From Demequina maris (lineage in GTDB: Bacteria > Actinomycetota > Actinomycetes > Actinomycetales > Demequinaceae), in the NCBI RefSeq assembly GCF_000971155.1, contig NZ_BBLX01000007.1, forward strand, positions 1-64,000: 64,000 nucleotides of DNA, read 5' to 3'. Numbering within the stretch: position 1 is the first letter of the stretch; each line of letters opens with the position of its first letter. The notes beneath the pieces were generated by a model that had not been told where the DNA came from, did not search any database, and saw nothing but the letters and a program-made list of their open reading frames with translations. The translations under genes and the position numbers were made by a program. Shown here in pieces: positions 49,872 through 58,411 of this stretch.

Positions 49872-50576
49872 ATGGCAGACCTGCTCGTGCTCACGCCGTC
49901 GGGAGACGGCGCGGCCGACGTCCTGCCTGCCCTCGCGCTCCTGTCGCATCGGACCCGTGTGGTCGCCCCCGAGCCGTCCGCGATGCTCGACGCGATGGAC
50001 GCGGATGTGCTGGTCGTCGACGCCCGCACGGACCTCGTCGAGGCGCGCAACAACTGCAACCTGGTCCAGGTGACCGGCGTCGCGGTGCCGCTGCTGCTGG
50101 TCCTCCGCGAGGGCGGCATGTCGATCGTCAACGCCGACTGGGGCGCCGCGGACGTGGTCCTCGCCGACGCGTCCCCCGCGGAGGTCGAGGCCCGCATCCG
50201 CCTGCTGATCGGCCGCGCGAACGCCGCGGACCCGCTCGACCGGGTCGCCGAGTTCTCCTCGGGCGACCTCACCGTCGACGTGGGCGGCTACACCGCCCGC
50301 CTCAAGGGCGTGCCGCTGGACCTCACGTACAAGGAGTTCGAGCTCCTCAAGTACCTCATGCAGCACCCGGGCCGCGTCTACACGCGCGACCAGCTGCTGC
50401 AGGAGGTGTGGGGCTTCGACTACTACGGCGGCACCCGCACGGTCGACGTCCACGTGCGTCGCCTGCGCGCCAAGCTCGGCGCCGAGCACGAGCAGCTCAT
50501 CGGCACCGTGCGCAACGTCGGCTACCGCTTCGACCCGCCGCAGCCGCAGCGCACCGGCGTCCAGGAGACCGTCTAG
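49872..50576 (+). CDS. glnR: GlnR-like orphan response regulator
   Basis: 234 residues. The N-terminal receiver-like domain lacks the complete acidic set ([14 protein letters not shown]), as in GlnR, and the C-terminal OmpR-type winged helix is strong ([55 protein letters not shown]). GlnR governs nitrogen assimilation genes in actinobacteria. No paired kinase gene. GGAGG precedes the ATG by 5 nt; a GTG at 49866 would overlap it and is rejected. Confidence 0.85.
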   Translation: MADLLVLTPSGDGAADVLPALALLSHRTRVVAPEPSAMLDAMDADVLVVDARTDLVEARNNCNLVQVTGVAVPLLLVLREGGMSIVNADWGAADVVLADASPAEVEARIRLLIGRANAADPLDRVAEFSSGDLTVDVGGYTARLKGVPLDLTYKEFELLKYLMQHPGRVYTRDQLLQEVWGFDYYGGTRTVDVHVRRLRAKLGAEHEQLIGTVRNVGYRFDPPQPQRTGVQETV

Positions 50577-50636
50577 TCGCTCGGGCCGCACCGATAGGAT
50601 TGGGCGCGTCCCCGCCTCGTCCCGATCAGGAGCGTC

Positions 50637-51986
50637 ATGACGTCCAAGCCCGCCTCCCGTCTCTTCTCCCGGCTGACGCCGTCGACGGAGCGCACGCTCG
50701 TCGACGTGCTGCGCACGGAGCGGGCCGGCGGCATCCTCCTGCTCATCGGCACGGTGGCGGCGCTGATCTTCGCGAACACCGGCCTGCAGGGCTTCTACGA
50801 GAACCTCAGCGAGTTCACGATCGGCCCGCACGCGCTGCACCTCGACCTGTCGATCGCGGACTGGGCGAAGGACGGCCTGCTCGCGATCTTCTTCTTCGTG
50901 GTGGGCCTCGAGCTCAAGCGCGAGATCGTCGCGGGCGAGCTGCGCAAGCCGTCGACCGCCATCGTCCCGATCGTCGCCGCGGTGGGCGGAATGGCCGTCC
51001 CCGCGCTGCTCTACGTGCTGTCCAACCTCGGCCCCGACGGCTCGCTGCAGGGCTGGGCCGTCCCGACCGCGACCGACATCGCGTTCGCGATCGCGGTGCT
51101 CGCGGTCGTCGGCAAGTGGCTGCCGAACGCGCTGCGCGCGTTCCTGCTCACGCTCGCGGTGGTCGACGACCTCCTCGCGATCATCATCATCGCGGTCTTC
51201 TTCTCGTCGGACCTCAACTTCCTGTGGCTCGGCGCGGCCATCCTGTGCATCGTCGCCTTCGGCCTGCTCATCCGGAAGGGCTGGGCCAGCCCGTTCCTGC
51301 TGTTCCCGATCGCGTTCGCCGCGTGGGCGTTCATGCACGCCTCGGGCATCCACGCCACCATCGCGGGCGTCGCGCTCGGCATGATGGTCCCGGCCGTGGC
51401 CCGGGCCGGCGAGCGCACCTCGCTCGCCGAGCACTGGGAGCACGTGTGGCGCCCGGTGTCCGCCGCCGTCGCGGTGCCGATCTTCGCGTTCTTCGCGGCC
51501 GGCGTCACCATCAACGCGGACGCCGTCTCGGAGCTCGTCACGAGCCCCGTCGCGCACGGCGTGATCCTCGGCCTCGTCGTGGGCAAGCCGCTCGGCATCG
51601 TGCTCGCGACGTGGCTCGTGGCGACGTTCACGCGCGCCCAGCTCGACCGCGGCCTGTCGTGGCTCGACGTCACCGGCATGGGCATGCTCGCGGGCATCGG
51701 CTTCACGGTGTCGCTGCTCATCGGCGACCTCGCCTTCGGCGGGGAGAACGCCGAGGTGGTCAAGCTGTCCGTGCTCACGGCCTCGGTGCTCGCCGCGGCG
51801 CTCGGCGCGGGCCTGCTCGGCGCGCGCGACCGCTTCTACCGCAAGCTGTACGAGCGTCGCTCGACGCCGGTGCCGCTCCCGGCGAACCGCATGGCCAAGC
51901 CGCACGAGCTCGGCAAGACCGTGGGCGTCGACCCCGACGAGGTCGGCATCGAGGAGTCGCCGGAGGAGCTCGAGAAGGGTCACTGA
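50637..51986 (+). CDS. nhaA: Na+/H+ antiporter NhaA
   Basis: 449 residues, within the normal range with a C-terminal hydrophilic tail of about 45 residues. Family motifs: FFFVVGLELKREIVAGEL, PTATDIAFAIAVLAV and LTLAVVDDLLAI (the paired Asp residues of ion binding), and GIGFTVSLLIGDLAF near the end. It exports Na+ in exchange for protons. A TAGGAT -10 precedes a 40-nt leader; the RBS is weak (CAGGAGCG). Confidence 0.95.
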   Translation: MTSKPASRLFSRLTPSTERTLVDVLRTERAGGILLLIGTVAALIFANTGLQGFYENLSEFTIGPHALHLDLSIADWAKDGLLAIFFFVVGLELKREIVAGELRKPSTAIVPIVAAVGGMAVPALLYVLSNLGPDGSLQGWAVPTATDIAFAIAVLAVVGKWLPNALRAFLLTLAVVDDLLAIIIIAVFFSSDLNFLWLGAAILCIVAFGLLIRKGWASPFLLFPIAFAAWAFMHASGIHATIAGVALGMMVPAVARAGERTSLAEHWEHVWRPVSAAVAVPIFAFFAAGVTINADAVSELVTSPVAHGVILGLVVGKPLGIVLATWLVATFTRAQLDRGLSWLDVTGMGMLAGIGFTVSLLIGDLAFGGENAEVVKLSVLTASVLAAALGAGLLGARDRFYRKLYERRSTPVPLPANRMAKPHELGKTVGVDPDEVGIEESPEELEKGH

Positions 51987-51991
51987 CCCCC

Positions 51992-52000
51992 GCATCGTCC
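51992..52000 (+). repeat. GCATCGTCC copy after nhaA
   Basis: Six nt past the nhaA stop, sense-oriented. Its last CC begins a CCCCGC/GCGGGG hairpin (51999-52021). Confidence 0.7.
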
Positions 52001-52014
52001 CCGCGGCCTCCCGC

Positions 52015-52074
52015 TGCGGGGAAGTGAGCGACGGTTCTGCGAGGTTCTGGACTCCTGCGGGGAGCTGAGCGACG
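52015..52074 (+). repeat. 19-bp direct repeats between nhaA and nth
   Basis: TGCGGGGAAGTGAGCGACG (52015) and TGCGGGGAGCTGAGCGACG (52056) agree in 17 of 19 positions, 41 bp apart, in the convergent gap. Confidence 0.6.
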
Positions 52075-52080
52075 TCCCCG

Positions 52081-52782
52081 CTAGTCGCCCCGCACCTTCG
52101 CGCCCGGCGCGGTCGGGCACAGCGCGGCGATCTCGCAGCTGCCGCAGTCGGGCTTGCGTGCCATGCAGCGCCGACGCCCGTGGAAGATCACGCGGTGCGA
52201 CCACAGCGTCCACTCGCGCCGCTCGATGAGCGCCATGAGGTCGCGCTCGACCACCACGGGGTCGTCGTTGACGGTCAGCCCGAGGCGTCGCGCGAGCCGG
52301 CCCATGTGGGTGTCGACGGTGATGCCGGGGACGTCGAACGCGTTGCCGAGCACCACGTTGGCGGTCTTGCGGCCCACGCCGCGCAGCGTCACGAGGTCGC
52401 GCTGGCGGCCCGGCACATCGCCGTCGTAGCGCTCGACGAGGTCGCGGCTGAGCCCCAGGAGCGACTCCGCCTTCGCCCGGAAGAACCCCGTGGGGCGGAT
52501 GAGCGCCTCGAGCTCGTCGCGGTCGGCGCCCGCCATGGCCGCCGCGTCGGGGTAGCGCGCGAACAGCGCGGGCGTGACCTGGTTGACCCGCACGTCCGTG
52601 CACTGCGCGCTCAGCACCGTCGCCACGAGCAGCTCGAAGGGGTCGCGGTAGTCCAGCTCGCAGTGCGCGTCCGGGTACACCTCGGCGAGCGCGCGGTTGA
52701 CCGCGCGGGCGCGTCGCACCAGCGCCACCGGGGGCGTCTCCTGGGTGGACGATGCGACGGTCAGGGGGGTGCGGCCGGCCAT
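52081..52782 (-). CDS. nth: Endonuclease III
   Basis: 233 residues. A glycosylase/AP lyase for oxidised pyrimidines. Helix-hairpin-helix and catalytic pair: Lys in [13 protein letters not shown] and Asp in [10 protein letters not shown]. [4Fe-4S] ligands C-x6-C-x2-C-x5-C ([17 protein letters not shown]). The ATG at 52782 has TAGGGT 7 nt upstream; the earlier GTG at 52791 would overlap that -10. A sense copy of the iterated 9-mer lies near its start (52747). Confidence 0.94.
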   Translation of the reverse strand: MAGRTPLTVASSTQETPPVALVRRARAVNRALAEVYPDAHCELDYRDPFELLVATVLSAQCTDVRVNQVTPALFARYPDAAAMAGADRDELEALIRPTGFFRAKAESLLGLSRDLVERYDGDVPGRQRDLVTLRGVGRKTANVVLGNAFDVPGITVDTHMGRLARRLGLTVNDDPVVVERDLMALIERREWTLWSHRVIFHGRRRCMARKPDCGSCEIAALCPTAPGAKVRGD

Positions 52783-52789
52783 GAGCCAC

Positions 52790-52795
52790 ACCCTA
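52790..52795 (-). promoter_or_regulatory. Leaderless-type -10 (TAGGGT) of nth
   Basis: TAGGGT, seven bases, ATG at 52782 on the minus strand. Confidence 0.5.
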
Positions 52796-52878
52796 GCGAT
52801 CGCTCAAGCGGCGCGGCCCCGGCGCCGATAGACGGGGGGACAGGCGCACGGGATGCGCGCGGATCGAGGGAGGTGCGA

Positions 52879-53283
52879 GTGACGACAGCGATCGCTGCGA
52901 ACGCCATCGCCGATCTCCGGCAGCGACGCAGGGACATGCGCCGCGAGCTGGCCCGCGTCCGCTGGTGGCGCCGCCTGGTCCATGCCCGTCGCGACCTGGC
53001 CGTCGCGCTGCTCGCGCAGCCCGAGCAGCACACGTCCGCCGGGCTCGACCTCTCCTGGGAGGCGCTCGCCGCGGGCGCCCCGACCTCGACCGAGCTGGCG
53101 GCCGCCGTATGGCCCGATGCGCGGGCCTTCTCCGCCGGGTCCCTGACGGAACTGGATGAATTGGACGCGCGGCTCGGTGAGTACGAGTCCCGTGTGGCCG
53201 CCACCCTTGATAATGTGACGGCCCAGATGGTGCGTGCGCTGGCGCAGGCGCACCGTGCGGAGTCGGCGACGAAGGAGGGTTGA
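52879..53283 (+). CDS. Helical protein of unknown family, upstream of crp-type gene
   Basis: 134 residues, mostly helical, with an Arg-rich segment (ADLRQRRRDMRRELARVRWWRRLVHARRDLAVALL). GGGAGGTGCGA precedes the GTG at 52879. The next gene starts 1 bp after its stop, so the two are an operon. No known family recognised. Possibly modulates the Crp-like regulator (inference). Confidence 0.65.
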   Translation: MTTAIAANAIADLRQRRRDMRRELARVRWWRRLVHARRDLAVALLAQPEQHTSAGLDLSWEALAAGAPTSTELAAAVWPDARAFSAGSLTELDELDARLGEYESRVAATLDNVTAQMVRALAQAHRAESATKEG

Positions 53284-53284
53284 C

Positions 53285-53977
53285 ATGCCCGAGGCGGCCC
53301 GCGAGGAGCAGCTGCTCCGTTCGTCGCCGCTTTTCGGCGGCATGGACGCCGTGACCGCGCGTTCCCTGATCTCCCAGATGCGCCGCCGCGAGCTCTCGCG
53401 CGGCGAGAACATCTTCGTCGAGGGGGACGACGGCCACGCGTTGTACGTCGTGGTCAAGGGCAAGGTCAAGCTCGCCCGGACCGCGCGCGACGGCCGCGAG
53501 AACCTGCTCGCGCTCGTCGGCGTCGGCGACATGCTCGGCGAGCTGTCCGTCTTCGACCCGGGCCCGCGCCTGTCGCGCGCCCACACCGTCGAGGACACCG
53601 TGGTCTACGAGCTGCCCAAGCAGGTCCTGGACGTCTGGCTCGACGACCACCTGGAGATGTCGCGGCACATGCTGCGCGCGCTCGCGCAGCGCATCCGCCG
53701 CCAGTCCAACACGATGGCCGACCTGGTCTTCTCGGACGTGCCGGGCCGTGTCGCCAAGGCGATCCTGGATCTCGGCCACCGCTTCGGCCGCATGGAGCGC
53801 GGCCACGTGACCGTGCGTCACGGCCTCACGCAGGAGGAGCTCGCCCAGCTGGTGGGCGCCTCGCGCGAGACCGTGAACAAGGCGCTCGCGGACTTCGCGT
53901 CGCGCGGCTGGATCGACGTCCACATCGGCGCCGTCGAGGTCTACGAGCCCGAGCGCCTGCGCGCCCGCTCCCGCTGA
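53285..53977 (+). CDS. crp: Crp/Fnr-family regulator (Crp/GlxR-like)
   Basis: 230 residues: cyclic-nucleotide-binding barrel (GENIFVEGDDGHALYVVVKGKVKL, GDMLGELSVFDPGPRLSRAHT with the GEL-R/S phosphate cassette) and winged helix (LTQEELAQLVGASRETVNKALADFASRGWI). The cassette is complete for cAMP. It resembles mycobacterial Crp and corynebacterial GlxR, which are global regulators. Gene name by family resemblance. Confidence 0.87.
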   Translation: MPEAAREEQLLRSSPLFGGMDAVTARSLISQMRRRELSRGENIFVEGDDGHALYVVVKGKVKLARTARDGRENLLALVGVGDMLGELSVFDPGPRLSRAHTVEDTVVYELPKQVLDVWLDDHLEMSRHMLRALAQRIRRQSNTMADLVFSDVPGRVAKAILDLGHRFGRMERGHVTVRHGLTQEELAQLVGASRETVNKALADFASRGWIDVHIGAVEVYEPERLRARSR

Positions 53978-53997
53978 CCCGCCCGGGACTGCTAGTC

Positions 53998-54094
53998 CGA
54001 CAGCCACAACGGAATCGGGGACGACACGCCGGCTGAACCGGCGCATCGTCCCCTCACGCGCGGCGTGTCGCGGCGCGTTCCGTTCGCAGTGTCG
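53998..54094 (+). repeat. 97-bp imperfect palindrome between crp and ridA
   Basis: Arms share CGACA (53998), AACGGAA (54008-54014) and CGACACGCCG (54022-54031) with TTCCGTT (54078-54084) and CGGCGTGTCG (54061-54070). In its interior is the motif GCATCGTCCCC. It fills the convergent gap. Confidence 0.6.
54017..54053 (+). terminator. Alternative hairpin with GGGGACGA/TCGTCCCC
   Basis: GGGGACGA pairs with TCGTCCCC, and inside GCCGG pairs with CCGGC around loop CTGAA; CAC/GCA form an internal bulge. It uses the iterated motif as one stem arm. Confidence 0.5.
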
Positions 54095-54104
54095 CGGGAG
54101 GCGG

Positions 54105-54578
54105 CTAGAGCGACCGCAGCGCGACGGTGATCTCCACCTCGACCGGCGCGCCGAGCGGCAGCGCCGCGACGCCGACGGCGGAGCGCGCGTGACGGCCGGC
54201 CTCGCCGAAGACCTCGACCATCAGGCTCGAGGCGCCGTTGAGGACCGCGGGCTGCGCGGTGAAGCCCGGCGCGGAGGCGACGAAGCCCGTCACCTTCACC
54301 ACGGACTCGATGCTGTCGAGCCCGCCGGCGGCCTGCGCGGCCGCGGCGAGCGCGTTGAGGGCGCACTGGCGCGCGCATTCGACGGCGCGCTCCGGGGTCA
54401 CGTCGCCGGCGCGCTGGCCCACGACGCCGACGGCGAGCAGGTCGCCGTCCGCGAGCGGCAGCTGGCCGGAGGTGTGGACCAGGTCGCCGTGGCGGCGCGC
54501 CGGCACGTAGGTGCCGACGGGCGTCGCCACCTCGGGCAGCGAGAGGCCGAGCGCGGCGAGGCGCTGGCTCGCGGACAC
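54105..54578 (-). CDS. RidA-family protein
   Basis: 157 residues of the YjgF/RidA trimeric fold (LVHTSGQLPLADGDLLAVG, ARQCALNALAAAAQAAGGLDSIESVVKVTGFVASAPGF). It belongs to the actinobacterial subgroup (endoribonuclease L-PSP) with GTYVPARRHGDLVHTSGQ. RidA hydrolyses reactive enamines; in this subgroup the conserved Arg and family identity need checking. Start GTG 54578; 2 bp after the DUF4177 stop, in operon. Confidence 0.85.
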   Translation of the reverse strand: MSASQRLAALGLSLPEVATPVGTYVPARRHGDLVHTSGQLPLADGDLLAVGVVGQRAGDVTPERAVECARQCALNALAAAAQAAGGLDSIESVVKVTGFVASAPGFTAQPAVLNGASSLMVEVFGEAGRHARSAVGVAALPLGAPVEVEITVALRSL

Positions 54579-54580
54579 CT

Positions 54581-54739
54581 CTACTTCTCCCCGGTCGGGC
54601 GCTTGAGGTAGGCGACGAGGCCGCCGGTGGGGCCGGTCACGACCTGCACGAGCTCCCAGCCGTCCTCGCCCCACTGGTCGAGGATCTGCTTGGTGACGTG
54701 GTCGATGAGCGGAACGGTCGCGTATTCCCAGGTGGTCAT
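54581..54739 (-). CDS. DUF4177-type small protein
   Basis: 52 residues: MTTWEYATVPLIDHVTKQILDQWGEDGWELVQVV is the characteristic pattern of DUF4177 (WEY, GWELV). The start is marked by TAGGCT 7 nt before the ATG. It precedes ridA by 2 bp. In WhiB-linked loci such genes are adjacent to ridA; role unknown. Confidence 0.8.
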   Translation of the reverse strand: MTTWEYATVPLIDHVTKQILDQWGEDGWELVQVVTGPTGGLVAYLKRPTGEK

Positions 54740-54746
54740 GCCGCCG

Positions 54747-54752
54747 AGCCTA
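54747..54752 (-). promoter_or_regulatory. Leaderless-type -10 (TAGGCT) of the DUF4177-ridA operon
   Basis: TAGGCT, seven bases, ATG at 54739 on the minus strand. Confidence 0.5.
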
Positions 54753-54805
54753 GCCCGGACGGGCGGTCCCGGGAGGGCCTGGGCCGGGCTCTCAGGTGGC
54801 TCCTT

Positions 54806-54811
54806 TACCAT
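54806..54811 (+). promoter_or_regulatory. Leaderless -10 (TACCAT) of the PBP gene
   Basis: TACCAT, TGCTCC, ATG at 54818. Confidence 0.6.
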
Positions 54812-54817
54812 TGCTCC

Positions 54818-57283
54818 ATGCCTCGGTCCTCCTCGCGCCCCCGCACGAAGGTGACGTTCGTCCAGCTGCTCACCGCGCTGTCCCTGTTCGTCGCCCTGTC
54901 GATCATGGGCGGCTTCCTGGTCGCCGGCCTCGCTCTACCTGCGGTGACGGTCGCCGGCTCGGCCGCGAGCGGCTCCGCCGAGCTGTTCGAGGAGCTCCCC
55001 GAGGAGCTGTCCGCGGTGACGCTGCCGCAGCAGTCCAACATCTACGACCGCACCGGCAAGCACCTGCTGGCGACGTTCTACGAGCAGAACCGCGTCGTGG
55101 TCCCGCTCGAGGACATCTCGCCGTGGCTGCAGAACGCGGTGGTGTCGATCGAGGACAAGCGCTTCTGGCTCCACCACGGTGTCGACGGCGAGGGCCTCCT
55201 GCGCGCGGCCTACGTCAACCTCACGTCGCCGGACTCGCCCGGCGCCTCGACGCTCACGCAGCAGCTCGTGAAGAACACGCTGCTCCAGAAGGCGATCCTG
55301 TCGGACGACGAGGACGCGCAGGACGCCGCCACCGAGGTGTCGCTGTCCCGCAAGATCCGCGAGTGGCGCCTCGCGCTCGCGCTCGAGGAGAACCTCGACC
55401 GCGAGTACGGCGTCGAGTGCGACGAGACGAACCCCAAGGTCGACTGCGGCAAGGAGCAGGTGCTCGAGCAGTACCTCAACATCGCGCAGTTCGGCGCGAA
55501 CACGTACGGTGCGGAGGCCGCGTCGCAGCTGTACTTCTCGAAGTCCGCGAAGAACCTCAACGCGATCGAGGCCGCGACCATCGCCGGCATCACGCAGAAC
55601 CCGTCCAAGTGGGACCCGATCCGCTACCCGGAGAACGCGAAGGCCCGCCGCGACACCGTGCTGTTCCAGATGTACCAGCAGGAGTTCATCACCGCGGAGG
55701 AGTACGACGAGTACAGCTCGACCCCGGTGGAGGAGACCCTCAAGGTCTCCAACCCCAAGTTCTCGTGCGTGGCCGCGCAGGACGCGCCGTTCTTCTGCGA
55801 CTACGTGACGAAGATCATCCGCCGCGACGACGTGTTCAACAAGGACGGCGCGGAGCTCACCGGCGCCGAGCTGCTGAGCCGCGGTGGCCTCGACGTCATC
55901 ACGACGCTCGACCTCAAGAAGCAGAAGGCCGCGAACAGCGCGCTCGCGGACGCGCTTCCCGCGGACGACCCGAGCGGCTGGGCGATGGCGCTCGTCTCGC
56001 TCGACCCGGACACCGGCCAGATCCTCGCGATGGCGCAGTCGAAGACGTTCGACCCGTCTGCCGAGGAGGACGGCTCGACCGCGATCAACTACTCGGTCGA
56101 CCGCGAGTGGGGCGGCTCGCGAGGCTTCTCCCCGGGCTCGACCTTCAAGCCGATCATCCTCACGGAGTGGCTCGAGAGCGGCCACTCGCTCATGCAGAAC
56201 GTGAGCGGCGCCCAGAAGGCGTACACGGGTGACTCCTGGAACGCCTCGTGCCTGGGCAACCCGACCTTCTACTACGGCACGTGGTCGCCGGGCAACGTCG
56301 AGAACGCGTTCACCTACACGCAGACGGTGCTCAAGGCCACCGCGAACTCGGTCAACACCGCGTACGTCAACATGGCCAACCAGCTCGACCTGTGCGACAT
56401 CCGCGACACGGCCGAGAAGCTCGGCTTCCAGCGTGCTGACGGCAACGACATCGAGGTGGTCCCCTCGATCGCGCTGGGCACCCAGAACGCGTCCCCGCTG
56501 ACGATGGCGCAGGTCGCCCAGGTGTTCGCGAACGAGGGCGTGCGCTGCGACCCGATCGCGCTGCTGTCGGTCACGGACGCGGAGGGCAAGGAGCTCGAGG
56601 TCCCGCAGCAGAGCTGCGAGCGGGTCATCGACAAGGAGGTCGCCGACGGTGTCGCGTACGCGATGCAGGAGGTCATGAAGAGCGGCTCCGGCAAGTACGT
56701 CAACCTCGCCGACGGTCGCCCCGCGGCCGGCAAGACGGGCACCGCGAACAACAACACGCACACGTGGTTCATGGGCTACACCCCGAACCTCGTGGCGACG
56801 GTGTGGCTCGGCAACCCGAACGAGGACGAGCCGGGCCAGGGCATCACCCTCAACGGCACGTACTACAGCTACCTGTACGGCTCGTCGCTCGCGGCGCCCA
56901 CGTGGAAGGCGTACATGGACGCCGCCACCGCGGACCTGCCCGTCAAGGGCTTCGACGACGCGGGCACCGACGTCCTCTACGGCAAGCCGGTCCCGGTGCC
57001 GTCGATCATCGGCATGACGCCGGAGGCGGCGAGCAGCGTGGTCTCGGCCGCGGGCTTCAACCTCGTGGACTCGGGCACGGAGGTCTACTCGACCGAGTAC
57101 GCGCCGGGCACCATCGTGTCGCAGTCGCCGAGCGCCTACTGGAAGGCGGTGCCCGGCTCGTCGGTCAGCTACTCGGTCGCGACCGACCAGCAGCCCAAGC
57201 CGGAGCGCGACACGAACAACAACAACAACGACGGCAACAACAACAGCAACAACGGCGGCAACAACCGCGGACGGGGCAACTGA
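54818..57283 (+). CDS. Bifunctional class A penicillin-binding protein
   Basis: 821 residues, a peptidoglycan glycosyltransferase-transpeptidase. One membrane helix (about 15-40); GT51 domain with VSIEDKRFWLHHGVD, GASTLTQQLVKN and RKIREWRLALALEE; transpeptidase with S441 (STFK), S511-V-N and K639-TG. A PASTA domain (about 725-790, PVPSIIGMTPEAASSVVSAAGF) and an Asn/Gly-rich tail complete it. It acts outside the membrane. A leaderless -10 fixes the start; an in-frame GTG at 54698 is rejected. Confidence 0.95.
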   Translation: MPRSSSRPRTKVTFVQLLTALSLFVALSIMGGFLVAGLALPAVTVAGSAASGSAELFEELPEELSAVTLPQQSNIYDRTGKHLLATFYEQNRVVVPLEDISPWLQNAVVSIEDKRFWLHHGVDGEGLLRAAYVNLTSPDSPGASTLTQQLVKNTLLQKAILSDDEDAQDAATEVSLSRKIREWRLALALEENLDREYGVECDETNPKVDCGKEQVLEQYLNIAQFGANTYGAEAASQLYFSKSAKNLNAIEAATIAGITQNPSKWDPIRYPENAKARRDTVLFQMYQQEFITAEEYDEYSSTPVEETLKVSNPKFSCVAAQDAPFFCDYVTKIIRRDDVFNKDGAELTGAELLSRGGLDVITTLDLKKQKAANSALADALPADDPSGWAMALVSLDPDTGQILAMAQSKTFDPSAEEDGSTAINYSVDREWGGSRGFSPGSTFKPIILTEWLESGHSLMQNVSGAQKAYTGDSWNASCLGNPTFYYGTWSPGNVENAFTYTQTVLKATANSVNTAYVNMANQLDLCDIRDTAEKLGFQRADGNDIEVVPSIALGTQNASPLTMAQVAQVFANEGVRCDPIALLSVTDAEGKELEVPQQSCERVIDKEVADGVAYAMQEVMKSGSGKYVNLADGRPAAGKTGTANNNTHTWFMGYTPNLVATVWLGNPNEDEPGQGITLNGTYYSYLYGSSLAAPTWKAYMDAATADLPVKGFDDAGTDVLYGKPVPVPSIIGMTPEAASSVVSAAGFNLVDSGTEVYSTEYAPGTIVSQSPSAYWKAVPGSSVSYSVATDQQPKPERDTNNNNNDGNNNSNNGGNNRGRGN

Positions 57284-57285
57284 CG

Positions 57286-58188
57286 GTGGCGCGTCGCGCG
57301 GCGGTCGCCCTGGCCGCGGCGGCGGGCGCCGGCCTCGCGTGGTCCCTCGCGGAGGCGCGCGCCTACACGCTGCGCCGCCACGAGGTGCCGATCCTGCCGC
57401 CGGGCAGCCGCCCGGTACGCGTGCTGCACCTGTCGGACCTGCACCTCACGCCCGCGCAGCGCGGCAAGGTCGCGTGGCTGCGTCGCCTCGCCCAGGAGCC
57501 GGTCGACGCGGTCATCACGACCGGTGACAACCTCGCCCACCCGGGCGCGGTGCCGACGGTCCTCGAGGCGCTCGAGCCCCTGCTGACCAAGCCCGGCGCG
57601 TTCGTGTTCGGCTCGAACGACTATCACGGGCCACTGCCCAAGAATCCGCTCGCGTACTTCGCGGGACCCTCGCGCCTGCAGGAGCGTCAGGCGCAGCTGC
57701 CCACCGAGGACCTGCGCGCGGGTCTCGCGGCCGGCGGCTGGGCGGACCTCAACAACGCGCGCGGTTCGCTCGCGGCGGCCGGGTCGGTGCTCGACCTCGT
57801 CGGTGTCGATGACCCGCACATCGGCCTGGACGTCATGCCCGCGCCAGCGGAGCGCGTCGCGGACGCGGCGGTCCGCATCGGCGTCGCCCACGCGCCGTAC
57901 AAGCGCGTGCTCGACGAGATGGCGGCCGACGGCGCGGAGCTGATCCTCGCCGGCCACACGCACGGCGGCCAGGTGTGCGTGCCGTTCTACGGCGCGCTCG
58001 TCACCAACTGCGACCTCGACACGAGCCGCGCCAGCGGCCTGCACGGCTGGCCGGGCGTGCGCCCGGACTCGGGCGGCACCGGTGCCTACGTGCACGTGTC
58101 GGCGGGCCTGGGCACCTCGCCGTATACGCCGATCCGCTTCGCGTGCCGGCCGGAGGCGACGATCCTCACGCTCGTGCCGCGGGCGTGA
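57286..58188 (+). CDS. Metallophosphoesterase
   Basis: 300 residues. An N-terminal hydrophobic anchor (AAVALAAAAGAGLAWSLAEA), then the calcineurin-like metal motifs: HLSDLHL, TTGDN, GSNDYHG (in place of GNHE) and GHTHGGQ. Substrate unknown; anchoring next to the PBP suggests a cell-envelope phosphate ester such as a lipid or teichoic precursor (inference). GTG start 2 bp after the PBP stop, so one operon. Confidence 0.87.
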   Translation: MARRAAVALAAAAGAGLAWSLAEARAYTLRRHEVPILPPGSRPVRVLHLSDLHLTPAQRGKVAWLRRLAQEPVDAVITTGDNLAHPGAVPTVLEALEPLLTKPGAFVFGSNDYHGPLPKNPLAYFAGPSRLQERQAQLPTEDLRAGLAAGGWADLNNARGSLAAAGSVLDLVGVDDPHIGLDVMPAPAERVADAAVRIGVAHAPYKRVLDEMAADGAELILAGHTHGGQVCVPFYGALVTNCDLDTSRASGLHGWPGVRPDSGGTGAYVHVSAGLGTSPYTPIRFACRPEATILTLVPRA

Positions 58189-58266
58189 GCGACGCCCGGC
58201 CGGAGCCGGGTGGGGCCGATTTCGTGTTTCGGCCTGCAGTCCGATATTCTTAGCGGGCTCAAAAAA

Positions 58267-58343
58267 CGGGGTGTGGCGCAGCTTGGTAGCGCGCGTCGTT
58301 CGGGACGACGAGGCCGCAGGTTCAAATCCTGTCACCCCGACCA
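58267..58343 (+). tRNA. tRNA-Pro (anticodon CGG)
   Basis: 77 nt. Acceptor CGGGGTG/CACCCCG, discriminator A and encoded CCA. The anticodon stem CGTCG/CGACG holds TTCGGGA, anticodon CGG for CCG codons; T arm GCAGG-TTCAAAT-CCTGT. Upstream TATTCT (58246) is a plausible -10. A strong hairpin follows. Confidence 0.96.
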
Positions 58344-58350
58344 TTGAGAG

Positions 58351-58380
58351 AAGGGCCGGATCCGTATGGATCCGGCCCTT
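58351..58380 (+). terminator. tRNA-Pro terminator
   Basis: Perfect 13-bp stem AAGGGCCGGATCC / GGATCCGGCCCTT with loop GTAT, 7 nt after the CCA. Confidence 0.85.
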
Positions 58381-58393
58381 CCTGCGTCTCCGG

Positions 58394-58402
58394 GGACGAT
58401 GC
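58394..58402 (-). repeat. GCATCGTCC copy after a secreted-protein gene
   Basis: Nine nt past the stop at 58412, sense-oriented, flanked as GCCGCATCGTCCCCGG. Confidence 0.7.
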
Positions 58403-58411
58403 GGCGGCGGG

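Noticed and set aside
54698-54817. Upstream in-frame GTG start for the PBP gene
   Set aside because: It would run through the divergent DUF4177 start and the TACCAT -10; adds non-conserved residues before the basic N-terminus.
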